A stretch of DNA of 17,396 nucleotides. It comes from CAYPHA01 sp964410215. Lineage in GTDB: Bacteria; Calditrichota; Calditrichia; Calditrichales; CAYPHA01. Position numbers and translations under genes: made by a program. The notes beneath the pieces are model-generated. The model was not told the DNA's origin. It saw only the letters and a list, made by a program, of their open reading frames with translations, and did not search any database. Shown piece by piece: positions 1 to 7,919 of the stretch; position 1 is the first letter of the stretch; each line of letters begins with the position of its first letter. The stretch spans positions 1 through 17,396 of the forward strand of contig CAYPHA010000088.1 of NCBI GenBank assembly GCA_964410215.1, given 5' to 3'.

Positions 1-555
1 TTCCCATTCACTCCCGACCCAGGTTTTAATATCCTTGTAGTCCGCATGATCCGGGTTTTTTAGAGTCTCAAGCAATTCCGAATATCCCATCACACCACCA
101 CAGTCCTCCGGAGGGCAGGCACGTTCGCCGTCAATACAGACCGGATAATCGACATTTTTTTCCTTATGAAGATATCCTTCCAGTTTGACGGTATGCATCC
201 AGGAATCGCCATAGTCATAAATATATCGTGCTGTAATACCCAGATCATTGAAATACTGAATCACAGGGATTTCCCAGCCTGGGAAAACATCTCTATGGCC
301 TTCAAGCGGATCGAAGTCGGGGATGCCTATACGTGCTTCTTTCCGCTTGTGTTTTCCCCTGATTTCAAAATGATGAAGATGATAATCCAGCCAGCCCATG
401 GCATCCTGGATGGCAACATGCAGATCCCAGAAGTTATAATCAGAGGGAACCTGAATTCGTCTCCAGATTAAGGGCCCGATGTCCAGAAGTTCAACCCGGA
501 ACTGAAACACCTGATGTTTGTAAGAAGGGAGCGGTTCCCCTCTTACATAATTCAT
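1..555 (-). CDS. Plasmid pRiA4b ORF-3 family protein, C-terminus cut by window edge
   Basis: The minus strand reads open from an ATG at 553-555 to the window edge, giving 185 residues without a stop. The sequence matches the pRiA4b ORF-3 family (PF07929): FQFRVELLDIGPLIWRRIQV near residues 18-36, FWDLHVAIQDAMGW at 42-55, YHLHHFEI at 58-65, YDYGDSWMH at 113-121, and a cysteine-bearing GERACPPEDCGG at 143-154. These are the family's hallmark blocks in the usual order. The molecular function of the family is not settled; it is common on plasmids and in accessory regions. The ATG overlaps the stop of the upstream membrane-protein gene by one base (TAATG), so translation is probably coupled. Only the last part of the domain seems to be missing, which is a window-edge effect and not a mutation. 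Family identification is confident; function is unknown. Confidence 0.9.
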   Translation of the reverse strand, partial: MNYVRGEPLPSYKHQVFQFRVELLDIGPLIWRRIQVPSDYNFWDLHVAIQDAMGWLDYHLHHFEIRGKHKRKEARIGIPDFDPLEGHRDVFPGWEIPVIQYFNDLGITARYIYDYGDSWMHTVKLEGYLHKEKNVDYPVCIDGERACPPEDCGGVMGYSELLETLKNPDHADYKDIKTWVGSEWE

Positions 556-956
556 TAAATAACCGTTTTCGGTGTAATTCTTATCAAATTTTCCTGCCAT
601 AGAAAATATCCAAAACCAATGGTAAAGAACAGGTAAACAAAAACAATACCCCAACCCAGAACATTTAATCCACCTGATAATTGAATTATTAATGTAAATA
701 TAAGCGCTATTGCGTCGTAAACAAATAAATGCAGGATGATAGCTTTTCGGGCGACAGATTTTTCGGCATTTCTTGCGAACCAGGTTAACATTAAATTGCC
801 GATCAAGGCTGCCCCATATTCTCTGGCTGTCAGAGCAGCCCCGGGGCCATAGGTAGTACCTAATAAATGTAACAATTGAGCTGGGACGAAAAGCAAAAGT
901 GGTCCGAATCCAAGACATACGATTGCTTTAATAGTCATCAGAGACTTGAAGTTCAT
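555..956 (-). CDS. Small integral membrane protein (about four spans), unknown function
   Basis: This encodes 133 residues from an ATG at 954-956, which sits five bases after a strong GAGGAGG. The frame stays open upstream to 995, but that extension has no comparable ribosome binding site. The protein is almost wholly hydrophobic, with likely membrane segments near residues 9-26, 43-61, 68-90 and 97-120 and short charged loops such as RNAEKSVARK between the second and third. I do not recognise a named family; small four-span proteins of this shape are often annotated as hypothetical. Its stop codon overlaps the start of the pRiA4b ORF-3 family gene, so the two are probably cotranscribed and translationally coupled. 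That does not by itself reveal a shared role. Confidence 0.8.
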   Translation of the reverse strand: MNFKSLMTIKAIVCLGFGPLLLFVPAQLLHLLGTTYGPGAALTAREYGAALIGNLMLTWFARNAEKSVARKAIILHLFVYDAIALIFTLIIQLSGGLNVLGWGIVFVYLFFTIGFGYFLWQENLIRITPKTVI

Positions 957-961
957 AAATG

Positions 962-968
962 CCTCCTC
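962..968 (-). promoter_or_regulatory. Ribosome binding site deciding the start at 956
   Basis: On the minus strand this reads GAGGAGG, five bases before the ATG at 954-956. It favours that internal ATG over the longer open frame beginning at 995. Confidence 0.75.
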
Positions 969-999
969 ATTGTTTATGATTGACGAGCAGACCACAACT

Positions 1000-1072
1000 C
1001 AACCGCGCGAGTGCCTCGGCCATCAGGGGGAAAATCCAGAACTTGGCCGGTCGACACCAGCTGAACGGGCAA
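1000..1072 (+). repeat. Dispersed intergenic repeat, copy C (divergent)
   Basis: It begins with CAACCGCGCGAG (1000-1011), identical to the twelve bases at 10152-10163. Both copies then continue with a CCAT, a GAAAAT block and CA-rich sequence at similar spacing. The right half is more divergent and lacks the GCCTGT hairpin of the other copies. It fills the space between the membrane-protein promoter side and the stop codon of the FG-GAP gene at 1073. Homology to the other copies is by eye only. Confidence 0.45.
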
Positions 1073-2602
1073 TTATTTGATTAACAAACATTTCTTTATT
1101 GAAGTAAATGTCCCTGCTTTCAGCTTAATCAAATACATACCGTTTGATAAATCTGATGCATCAAATTCCATCTCGTAGGAGCCTATATTCTGGTATTCGT
1201 CTACCAGCTCAACAATTTTTTCACCAAGTATACTATAAATAGTCAGATTGACATGAACAGGCTTTCTTATTTCATATTTTATTCTTGTACCTGGATTAAA
1301 TGGATTGGGATAATTCTGCGCCAGATAGAACTCCCGCATAAAATTACCATTATTATCATGTATCGAAGATGCAGGCACTGTATAATCACTATAAATATAG
1401 GCCTGTCCTGCATAAAGGGAATCACCGTTATCGCCGTAAGAACCCACTAATGCATAATCACCGGTTAGTGCCACCGAATATCCAAACAGACCATCTTCAT
1501 GGGCATCTCCCGCGATAATGCGATTGACAAGGATCCAATCAGGTACATCCCGGCAAAATACAGAAGCTGAACCCGCATCATCAGCATACTCACTATCCCC
1601 GTAAGCACCGACAATCACCGTATCTCCTGAGATAGCAACACCAATACCGAAATCTTCCTGGTAAACCGAGGAGCACTCCAGTATATCTTCCTCGCGCCAT
1701 TCGTCTCCGTCTCTTATAAAAACATAAGCCTGACGCTTATTAGGCGCTCCGACAACAATACGGTTTCCGTCTATTCCAACGGCGATTCCAAATATATCAC
1801 TGTCTGCACCGTCACTTGGCCGGATAACAGATTGATATTCCCATGTTGAATCACGTTTATATATAAGCGCCCCGCCCGATTGAGGTCCATCACCGCTATA
1901 TAAATAGGCGCCGATCACCGCATAATTGCTGTCAATAGCCATGGCATGCCCAAAACCCGGCGCAGTTACAGGTGGTGACAGGATCAGGGTTTCCGTTGTG
2001 TCTTGCCACCCTTCTTCCGGTTTTTCATAAACATACACCACTTTAGATTGCCAATCCCCGACAATGACATAATTACCGGAAATATCTAAAGCATCGCCGA
2101 AATAACTCGTATAAGAAAAAAATTTGGAAGGGTACAGTCTGGCCGTTTCGGTTGTATCGTGCCATCCTCTCTCTTGTTTCTCAAAAATATAAACCGATTC
2201 TTTGCCCCGTCCGCTTACCAGTGCAACATCACCTGAAATGGCTACGTTATACCCCAAATAGTCATTAGCTTCTGCCTGATTTAGAGTAAGTTTTGCTTTT
2301 TGTTCCCATCCTGAAGCTTCATGTTTAAAAATATAAGCCGCACCTGAACTATGATTTTTCCCATAGGCCCCTATAATGGCATACTCCCCATCCATATCGA
2401 CCGAATGGCCAAAACGATCATATCCGGTCAAATCATTTGGTACGATTTTACGTTCGGTAAGTTGAGTTCTCGTTAATTTTAAGAAGATGTCATCATTGTT
2501 TGTTTCATTAGAAAACTGGGCTGACAGGGACGAGAAAAATGCGAAATGGAATATAAAACAGAATAAGACAGGTGTACAATCTGGTTTTAAATTCTTTATC
2601 AT
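1073..2602 (-). CDS. Secreted FG-GAP seven-blade propeller protein with C-terminal sorting domain
   Basis: This encodes 509 residues. An N-terminal signal peptide (hydrophobic residues 11-27, likely cut near SLSA/Q) marks it for export. Seven FG-GAP-type repeats begin near residues 64, 116, 168, 217, 271, 318 and 373, each with a pattern like FG.sVdi.GdyaivGa followed by an aromatic YIF/YVY strand. Seven repeats fit one closed integrin-alpha-like beta propeller. The last ~87 residues (from about 423) form the NYPNPFNP module ending in LIK, the C-terminal sorting domain of type IX-like secretion. The product is therefore probably released or surface-anchored; its ligand is unknown. The repeats lack the DxDxDG calcium loops seen in the 11144-14389 protein. 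The start is supported by GGAGGA four bases upstream of the ATG. It appears monocistronic. Confidence 0.9.
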   Translation of the reverse strand: MIKNLKPDCTPVLFCFIFHFAFFSSLSAQFSNETNNDDIFLKLTRTQLTERKIVPNDLTGYDRFGHSVDMDGEYAIIGAYGKNHSSGAAYIFKHEASGWEQKAKLTLNQAEANDYLGYNVAISGDVALVSGRGKESVYIFEKQERGWHDTTETARLYPSKFFSYTSYFGDALDISGNYVIVGDWQSKVVYVYEKPEEGWQDTTETLILSPPVTAPGFGHAMAIDSNYAVIGAYLYSGDGPQSGGALIYKRDSTWEYQSVIRPSDGADSDIFGIAVGIDGNRIVVGAPNKRQAYVFIRDGDEWREEDILECSSVYQEDFGIGVAISGDTVIVGAYGDSEYADDAGSASVFCRDVPDWILVNRIIAGDAHEDGLFGYSVALTGDYALVGSYGDNGDSLYAGQAYIYSDYTVPASSIHDNNGNFMREFYLAQNYPNPFNPGTRIKYEIRKPVHVNLTIYSILGEKIVELVDEYQNIGSYEMEFDASDLSNGMYLIKLKAGTFTSIKKCLLIK

Positions 2603-2732
2603 AATTTCCTCCTTCTGGAAATAAATGATAGACTTAAACAGGTAGTCAATCCTTTATTAATTTTATCCTAAATCGACACAGAAGGAATGTTTAAAATGTT
2701 TTCCTGAACCGCCGGCAAAATTAAGCCAATAT

Positions 2733-3218
2733 CTATGTTTTCATTTCTTCCATAATACCTTCAAGTTGGATTACATAATCTTTAAATCCCAGTTTCTTAT
2801 AGAAATTTAATGCCCTGTCATTTCCCGCAGAAATTTCAACCTTAACGCGAAGTACCTTCTTGTTTTTACACCACCTGAAAAACGCCTTGCCAAGCTCCTC
2901 TCCTACCCCCATGCACCGGTACTCCTCCAGAACATACATGTTTTCAAGTTCAGCAACCTGATGCACAGTACGATACGCATAGCTTGGCACAATACTACCT
3001 ACAAGATAGCCAACATCAATAGTGTTCATCTTCGCTATGAAGCCGACGCCATCTTTGTTTTCCAAACGATTAACAAAATACCTGCGGGCCGTATTAGAAG
3101 CAGGCCAATCCACATTCAGAGTTGAATCAAACTGCCGATCGTTTATTAAAAGTCGTTCATATAACTCCTGAATAACTTTAATGTTACGTAACGATGCCTC
3201 TCTGATATTAATTTGCAT
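2733..3218 (-). CDS. GNAT family N-acetyltransferase
   Basis: This is 161 residues when started at the ATG at 3216-3218. The frame extends to a GTG at 3266, but the family normally starts with M.i.iReA, as seen at residues 1-8 here (MQINIREA). Acetyl-CoA binding motif A is visible as EEYRCMGVGEELG (98-110), including the R-x-x-G-x-G signature. Motif B follows as ISAGNDRALNFYKKLGF (129-145). These place it in the Gcn5-related acetyltransferases, which transfer an acetyl group from acetyl-CoA to an amine or small molecule in the cytoplasm. The substrate cannot be read from the sequence. The ribosome binding site is weak for either start. No neighbour suggests a substrate. Confidence 0.87.
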   Translation of the reverse strand: MQINIREASLRNIKVIQELYERLLINDRQFDSTLNVDWPASNTARRYFVNRLENKDGVGFIAKMNTIDVGYLVGSIVPSYAYRTVHQVAELENMYVLEEYRCMGVGEELGKAFFRWCKNKKVLRVKVEISAGNDRALNFYKKLGFKDYVIQLEGIMEEMKT

Positions 3219-3311
3219 ATTACAGCATTCCCGATTTTTTGGATGAGGCTCCGGTTTTATTTTCACTGCTCTATATCAATTCGTTTATCGACATTGATTT
3301 AACGCTTATCG

Positions 3312-3506
3312 CTATTCCTGAAGCGCGGCCTGCTTACCATCGCCTCCAGGAGATTGTTCGTTCGTTTCTTTCTTTCGACGCAATACATAAGCATTTGTGC
3401 CATCACTGCCGTCGTTGGAAATGAACACCAGCACATACTTATCGCCTATCTCACGTATATTGGGATTATGATATCTGACTGCAAGTTTATTCACTGAATT
3501 CAGCAT
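3312..3506 (-). CDS. Small hypothetical protein, 64 residues
   Basis: The ATG at 3504-3506 follows an AGGAAC about seven bases upstream. The predicted protein has an N-terminal part that looks like a folded strand-rich unit (IREIGDKYVLVFISNDGSDG, residues 18-37) and a charged, lysine- and glutamine-rich tail. I do not recognise a family. Unlike the opposite-strand frame at 3239-3424, it has a plausible translation start and ordinary composition. It lies between the DUF1338 gene and the acetyltransferase on the same strand. It could be a real small protein or the remnant of a larger one; the call rests on the ribosome binding site and composition only. Confidence 0.5.
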   Translation of the reverse strand: MLNSVNKLAVRYHNPNIREIGDKYVLVFISNDGSDGTNAYVLRRKKETNEQSPGGDGKQAALQE

Positions 3507-3530
3507 ATGCCGTTCCTTTTGTGGTGCTAG

Positions 3531-3557
3531 CGTTGTAGGTTCAGGTCTGATACAACG
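3531..3557. other. Inverted repeat, possible hairpin or operator
   Basis: CGTTGTA (3531-3537) is perfectly repeated in inverse as TACAACG (3551-3557) with a 13-base spacer. It lies between the stop of the DUF1338 gene and the start of the 64-residue gene on the minus strand. There is no T-run after it on the minus strand, so it is not a textbook terminator. Confidence 0.35.
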
Positions 3558-3586
3558 AAAAATGAATCAAAAATCAAGAGATTATT

Positions 3587-4489
3587 CTATTTCCTTCGCC
3601 GCGTTTGTTTTTTATATGTGCTTTCAAAAATACGGTCGGCGTTATCTGCTTCGAATCCTTCCCGTCTTTCACTAGTGGAATTGCCATCGGTATGCACCGG
3701 GCGGCGTTCAGCAAATTCCACATAAGATCCGGAGATTTTTTTTATTTCGGGGTTACCGTCAACGGAAGAAAATTCTGCTTCGATCATTTCAGCAACCGTT
3801 GAACTCTGGACTAACAACCCATCGTTGCTGGTTTTTATTTTCCCGCCGGAGTCGTTAAGTTGAAACCCGTTCTCCTCCAGGAAAGCATTAAACTGTTCGA
3901 TAGAATTAAATCCTTCGGGAAGCGTGTGAACGCTTATTGTAAAATGGTTGAGGTAATAACGGTTATAAATTACCCACGCGGCATACTCACTTTCCTTACT
4001 CAGGGCCTGGTAATCCGCCCAACTGGGTGTGCGCCAAAGGGATTTATGTAAAAAATCATCCACCTGTTCTGCATTATCCAGGTTCAGCATATCTACCGGA
4101 TCCTGTTTGACTTCGCTGGTGTAGCCTCGGATTATTGCCGCGGCTTTATCCGTTAATTGATCCACCATGAGCTGGCTGATAAAAATCCGCGGATATTCAG
4201 GCACCGGCGGTGCATACCAGTATGCGGTAAGTTTCTTGGCCGGGAAGGAATAAAAATCCTTTTTCTGATAACCATAATGAAGGAAAATTTTTTCCAGGGA
4301 AGCAATACCCAGATGTTTAACGCCCATCGTTCGAAAGGCTATGTGATCGTTCTGAATATCATCCGCTGAATTGATTAACTTTTTTTCGACCATTTTATCA
4401 AGAATAGCCTGAACATCAGGCACTCTTTCCCGGTAACGGGTCATAAGCCCGTCTAAAACGGCATCGAGGATTTTTATTTTGTCACTCAT
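3587..4489 (-). CDS. DUF1338 family, 2-oxoadipate dioxygenase/decarboxylase-like (HglS/YdcJ)
   Basis: This encodes 300 residues of the DUF1338 family. Characterised relatives (HglS) are Fe(II)-dependent enzymes that convert 2-oxoadipate to D-2-hydroxyglutarate in D-lysine catabolism. The metal-binding residues are visible in the family context: H49 in NDHIAFRT, H182 in NHFTISVH and E258 in YVEFAERR. R53, four residues after the first histidine, corresponds to the substrate-selecting arginine of HglS. The C-terminal GFEADNADRIFEST block is also typical. The protein is much shorter than the roughly 460-residue proteobacterial enzymes and belongs to the compact form found widely in Bacteroidetes-like bacteria. 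No lysine-catabolism genes are adjacent, so the physiological substrate is inferred only. It appears monocistronic. Confidence 0.88.
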   Translation of the reverse strand: MSDKIKILDAVLDGLMTRYRERVPDVQAILDKMVEKKLINSADDIQNDHIAFRTMGVKHLGIASLEKIFLHYGYQKKDFYSFPAKKLTAYWYAPPVPEYPRIFISQLMVDQLTDKAAAIIRGYTSEVKQDPVDMLNLDNAEQVDDFLHKSLWRTPSWADYQALSKESEYAAWVIYNRYYLNHFTISVHTLPEGFNSIEQFNAFLEENGFQLNDSGGKIKTSNDGLLVQSSTVAEMIEAEFSSVDGNPEIKKISGSYVEFAERRPVHTDGNSTSERREGFEADNADRIFESTYKKQTRRRK

Positions 4490-4720
4490 ATTGCTCCATG
4501 TTTACAGAAAAAACTAACAGCTGCTGTTTCAATTTAATAATGCAGCCACGCATTTCACAACATATATATTTGAAATAACGGGAAATCTTCAACCTGATTA
4601 AGATCAGGGGCATTATCTGCCTCTGGAACTCTAAACTTTTCATCCAGTGTCCTCATACAATTTCTCAATCATAAAAACGTATTACGTCCTCAGCTGCAGG
4701 ACACCCGTTATACAAATTTA
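4490..4720. other. Intergenic region, no gene seen
   Basis: This holds 231 bases between two minus-strand genes. It carries the presumed promoter of the DUF1338 gene and a terminator-like hairpin for the 845-residue gene (4673-4702). I see no open frame with a credible start. Confidence 0.5.
4673..4702 (-). terminator. Candidate intrinsic terminator after the phosphoesterase fusion gene
   Basis: On the minus strand a GTCCT/AGGAC stem with an internal CAGCTG (4686-4702) is followed within a few bases by TTTTT (4673-4677). It sits about 20 bases beyond the stop codon at 4721. The stem is short and separated from the T-run by seven or eight bases, so the call is moderate. Confidence 0.4.
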
Positions 4721-7258
4721 TTATCTATGTGAGATCACGGGATAGGGTACATCATATCCTTTAACAGCATGCCAGATAATGCGATTAAAGGCATCCTCAT
4801 TAATACGGTCAAGATTATCCAGATCCTGTTCCAGTGACAGTTTTGCCCAACGAAGTGCGTCGCCTTTTAAACTTTCCAGAGGCGGATTCAATTCATCGAG
4901 AGGAATGTTACTGGGCAACGCTTCATAGGGGGTAAAATTCGGCTTGCCGGTAAAACAGTCTGTCATGGGCTCTGCCGCCAAATCAAATTGATTCATCGGC
5001 GGGATGCCGAGTATATTCTCCATGGTTCGAATCATATTAATTTGAGAATAATAGGTTGAAATAACGTCGCCGCGTTTTGTGTACGGGCTAATTACCAGGG
5101 CTACCGTGCGATGCCCATCTACATGATCCAGGCCTGCCTGAGGATCATCTTCCGTTACAAAAATACAGGTTTCTTTCCAGAATTTACTGTGAGAAATCGC
5201 CTCAACGATTTGCCCCAGTGCCAGGTCATTATCAGCGACGGCTGCCCGAGGTGTTGGCCTGCCGGGACGTGTCCCGGACGTATGATCGTTAGGCAACAGC
5301 ATAATAATAAAATTAGGAAACGTATCGTTCTTTTCGAATGCATTTAGTTCTTTGATGAATTCGGCCGCCCGGTAAACATCAGGTACCGTATTGGGGAATC
5401 CAACAAATGTGGGGCACAGGTAAGGTTCAAGTTGTTCCAGATTTGCTTTCGCACGTATTTTTATTTTTTGAGTTCCCCTCATAAAATCCTGATAAATATC
5501 TGTAAAGGTCGCATTTGCCGGCTCAATTTCAGCATCAACAAATTCACCGTAATCACGGAACGTTAATCCGTGCTTTAACACATTATCCCAGATAAAACCG
5601 GTGCTTGCATAGGCCAATGCATCGTCGCCATCATAGGGATAACTACGGGTAAAACCGCCGAAAAATTTCTCAATATAATCCGTTACATAGGCTTCATCCG
5701 TCCATTGATGACCGTCAGCGCTTAAAATACCGCTGCAATAAAAATTATCCAGCAAAACAAATGTTTCCGCTAACTTATGATGATTAGGAGTGACTTCCCG
5801 TCCGAAATGTACAAGATTGATATCCCCGTTGCCCTGGGGTAAATCGCCGAATACCTGGTCATAGGTACGGTTCTCCTTGATGATGTAAACCACATGCTTG
5901 AAATAAGAACGTTGCGTTGGTAATTGCGGAACAGGCGTCTTACTTTTTGAGTTTTTGCCTGACGGGTTAGTCACCAACTTTTGAACATAAGAATTGTTTT
6001 CTTGTACGGTTTTTGACATTTCTGCTAACGCTCGCTCATTGGGTACTGGAATTATTGATACCGTCCCCTGATGGTCATGTGTGTTATACCCGGCCCTGTT
6101 TGTTTTTTGATTTCGTGATCCCACACCTTTTGCATTCGCCACGAATAGTGTATTTGTTTGGTCATCCAGGCTAACTGCCGCAGGATACCAGCCCGTGGGA
6201 ATGTAGCCAAGAATCCTGCTGGGAGAGCCAATTTGTATTACACAAATAGCGTTATCTGTCCCGTTAGCAACGTAAAGGTTTTTCCCGTCCTGAGAAACGG
6301 TTAAAGCATTTGGTGCGCTGCCAAACAATAAATTTTTATCTGTATGCACGGAGATCTCTTCTATCACTTCATCTGTGGCGGTATTGATCACCGAAACAAT
6401 ATCACTGTTAGCGCAGGCTACAAATAAACGGGTATGATCCGAATTGAGTACCATCCCGCTTGGATGTAAACCCACGTTAATACTTTTCGACTGGACATGT
6501 GCTGCCAAATCGACAACGGAAACGGTTCCATTATTGGCGATGCCGGTATTAGGATCGACCAGTATCTGACTGCCGGATGTGTTGGCCGTGGATTCGCCCA
6601 TACGTGGTTTTCGGCCGCCCCAATTGCTCACATATGCTTTTGAATCAGAGACAAGAACAACCTCATAGGGAGCAATCCCCACCGGAATTTCTTTCACCGT
6701 AGTATCTGCGAGGTCTACGATGGCCAGCGTATTATTCCGGCTCAGTGTAACGTAAATTTTATTATGATCTTCATTTAGTGTCAATCCGCCCGGAACGGCA
6801 TTGCCTCCAATAGCAGGAGGTGGTAATTTGATGGCATCCTGCCACTGCAAGGTGAAATTGTCACCAAATTCAGCAATTTGAATCTGATCCTTTGCATCCG
6901 TTGCAAGTACCCTATTTCCATCCGCCGACACATACAGACCTGTAAACGAGCTTCCGCTTCCTTTTAGCGTCAATGATTGCAGGATAGTGCGATCCTCGAT
7001 GCGAATAACATCCAGTGAGTTTCTGTTTTTTACCACTAAGAGTTTCTTGTCGGGGATCAGCGCCAGATCTACGGGTCTGCCCGGAAAATATACCTGGAAT
7101 CCGGCAGGACGTAGTATTTGATTTGTAGGAACCAGAAAGCTTCCGTCAGGTTGCAGCCCGACTTTTATGCTTTTGGCGTTATTTTGTGCTGCTGCGCTCG
7201 AAATGGCAAGCAATAAACTGATAATAAGAACTGTCAGGAATAATGACCAATTTCTCAT
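4721..7258 (-). CDS. Secreted YncE-type beta-propeller / phosphoesterase fusion protein
   Basis: This encodes 845 residues with a signal peptide (hydrophobic 5-22, probable cut after AAA/Q near 24-25). Residues ~55-405 form a YVTN/YncE-like seven-blade propeller: repeated units such as NKIYVTLSRNNTLAIVDL, TRLFVACANSDIVSVINT, KNLYVANGTDNAICVIQI and NTLFVANAKG. Residues ~455-765 are a phosphoesterase domain (PF04185, alkaline-phosphatase/phospholipase C superfamily). Visible metal-site blocks include IKENRTYDQVFG (460-471), ILSADGHQW (511-519), LLPNDHTSG (654-662), TEDDPQAG (702-709) and DHVDGHRT (711-718). Proteins of this order are annotated as bifunctional YncE/alkaline phosphatase family. 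It probably acts on phosphoesters or phospholipids in the periplasm or outside the cell; the real substrate is unknown. GGAGG lies seven bases before the ATG. It appears monocistronic. Confidence 0.9.
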   Translation of the reverse strand: MRNWSLFLTVLIISLLLAISSAAAQNNAKSIKVGLQPDGSFLVPTNQILRPAGFQVYFPGRPVDLALIPDKKLLVVKNRNSLDVIRIEDRTILQSLTLKGSGSSFTGLYVSADGNRVLATDAKDQIQIAEFGDNFTLQWQDAIKLPPPAIGGNAVPGGLTLNEDHNKIYVTLSRNNTLAIVDLADTTVKEIPVGIAPYEVVLVSDSKAYVSNWGGRKPRMGESTANTSGSQILVDPNTGIANNGTVSVVDLAAHVQSKSINVGLHPSGMVLNSDHTRLFVACANSDIVSVINTATDEVIEEISVHTDKNLLFGSAPNALTVSQDGKNLYVANGTDNAICVIQIGSPSRILGYIPTGWYPAAVSLDDQTNTLFVANAKGVGSRNQKTNRAGYNTHDHQGTVSIIPVPNERALAEMSKTVQENNSYVQKLVTNPSGKNSKSKTPVPQLPTQRSYFKHVVYIIKENRTYDQVFGDLPQGNGDINLVHFGREVTPNHHKLAETFVLLDNFYCSGILSADGHQWTDEAYVTDYIEKFFGGFTRSYPYDGDDALAYASTGFIWDNVLKHGLTFRDYGEFVDAEIEPANATFTDIYQDFMRGTQKIKIRAKANLEQLEPYLCPTFVGFPNTVPDVYRAAEFIKELNAFEKNDTFPNFIIMLLPNDHTSGTRPGRPTPRAAVADNDLALGQIVEAISHSKFWKETCIFVTEDDPQAGLDHVDGHRTVALVISPYTKRGDVISTYYSQINMIRTMENILGIPPMNQFDLAAEPMTDCFTGKPNFTPYEALPSNIPLDELNPPLESLKGDALRWAKLSLEQDLDNLDRINEDAFNRIIWHAVKGYDVPYPVISHR

Positions 7259-7278
7259 GTTTTCCTCCCAATGAATAT

Positions 7279-7428
7279 TTATATTCTAAGGCATGACTCT
7301 TTTCCATTGCTGAACTTTTCAATGACAGCCTGGAAAAATTGTGCTGTATTGGTATCGCCTTCATCGTCAATCATCAGATAGTTCCATTTTGGCATTTCAA
7401 CGATATCTGCTGTAAAATAAATGGTCAT
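7279..7428 (-). pseudogene. N-terminal fragment of a GyrI-like domain protein
   Basis: The minus strand from ATG 7426-7428 encodes 49 residues before a TAA at 7279-7281. Residues 9-31 (IVEMPKWNYLMIDDEGDTNT and following AQF) match the opening of the stand-alone GyrI-like small-molecule-binding proteins, which typically read d.P...yLmidG.GdPn...F..ai..Ly and run to about 200 residues. After residue 43 the match stops and no other frame restores it; the phosphoesterase gene starts only 20 bases after the stop. No good ribosome binding site precedes the ATG. I read this as a decayed 5' end whose remainder was deleted. A functional 49-residue peptide is possible but less likely. Confidence 0.55.
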
Positions 7429-7919
7429 GCAAATGGAACGGCACCCGGTATTAATTCCTGATAAATACTATGTCATGCAGTTAAGATTCGTTTATTCAGC
7501 CGTATTGATATCTAAATATTGAGAATTCGAAAGGTTGTATACGTAAAATTACACCGCTTTGGGGAAAAATACTAGAATATTTTCAGGAATACAAAGAATC
7601 CCAATACATGTCTCCGAAGACAATTCAGCACTTCAAAAAGTTCGCCCTATCTGCACAACATTCTTTTACCGGAAACATATTTCTGTACCGGTGATATGCA
7701 TTATCGTTGGGTTGTTTCGAAAAATGCTCTCAGGCTTTCTCTTATGAAATAAGTCCACAGCATCCCGATCAATCGAATTATTGGATGAAATACATCACAC
7801 AGTCATAATCAATGATTATTTGATGGTTGTGATGATACTTTTGAAAGAGCATTCTGATTGCATCCATCGGAGAAAGATAATTTTTATCATCGTTTTCATA
7901 TTCAATGAACGCCAATCTT
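7429..7919. other. Intergenic region without a convincing gene
   Basis: This stretch of 491 bases separates the GyrI-like fragment from the stop of the membrane/spermidine-synthase-like gene. Short frames exist on both strands (for instance a 62-codon plus-strand frame beginning with TTG at 7559), but none has a ribosome binding site or recognisable content. The notable structure is the nested inverted repeat at 7793-7834. It may include decayed coding sequence, as the adjoining fragment suggests. Confidence 0.5.
7793..7834. other. Nested perfect inverted repeats
   Basis: The outer arms CATCACA (7793-7799) and TGTGATG (7828-7834) are exact inverse repeats. Between them sits a second perfect dyad, ATAATCA (7805-7811), one base, TGATTAT (7813-7819). 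It lies about 85 bases beyond the stop of the gene ending at 7920. It could be an RNA hairpin or a binding site for a dimeric regulator; no T-run supports a terminator. Confidence 0.5.

Noticed and set aside
166..471. Plus-strand open frame of 101 codons
   Set aside because: It is antisense to the well-supported pRiA4b ORF-3 family gene and has no recognisable content.
3239..3424. Plus-strand 61-codon open frame
   Set aside because: It is antisense to the 64-residue gene and the acetyltransferase upstream region; composition looks random.
7179..7370. Minus-strand 63-codon open frame overlapping the phosphoesterase start
   Set aside because: It overlaps both the signal peptide of the phosphoesterase gene and the GyrI-like fragment in another frame; no start signal.
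7559..7747. Plus-strand 62-codon open frame in the gene-free stretch
   Set aside because: It begins with TTG, has no ribosome binding site and matches nothing I recognise.
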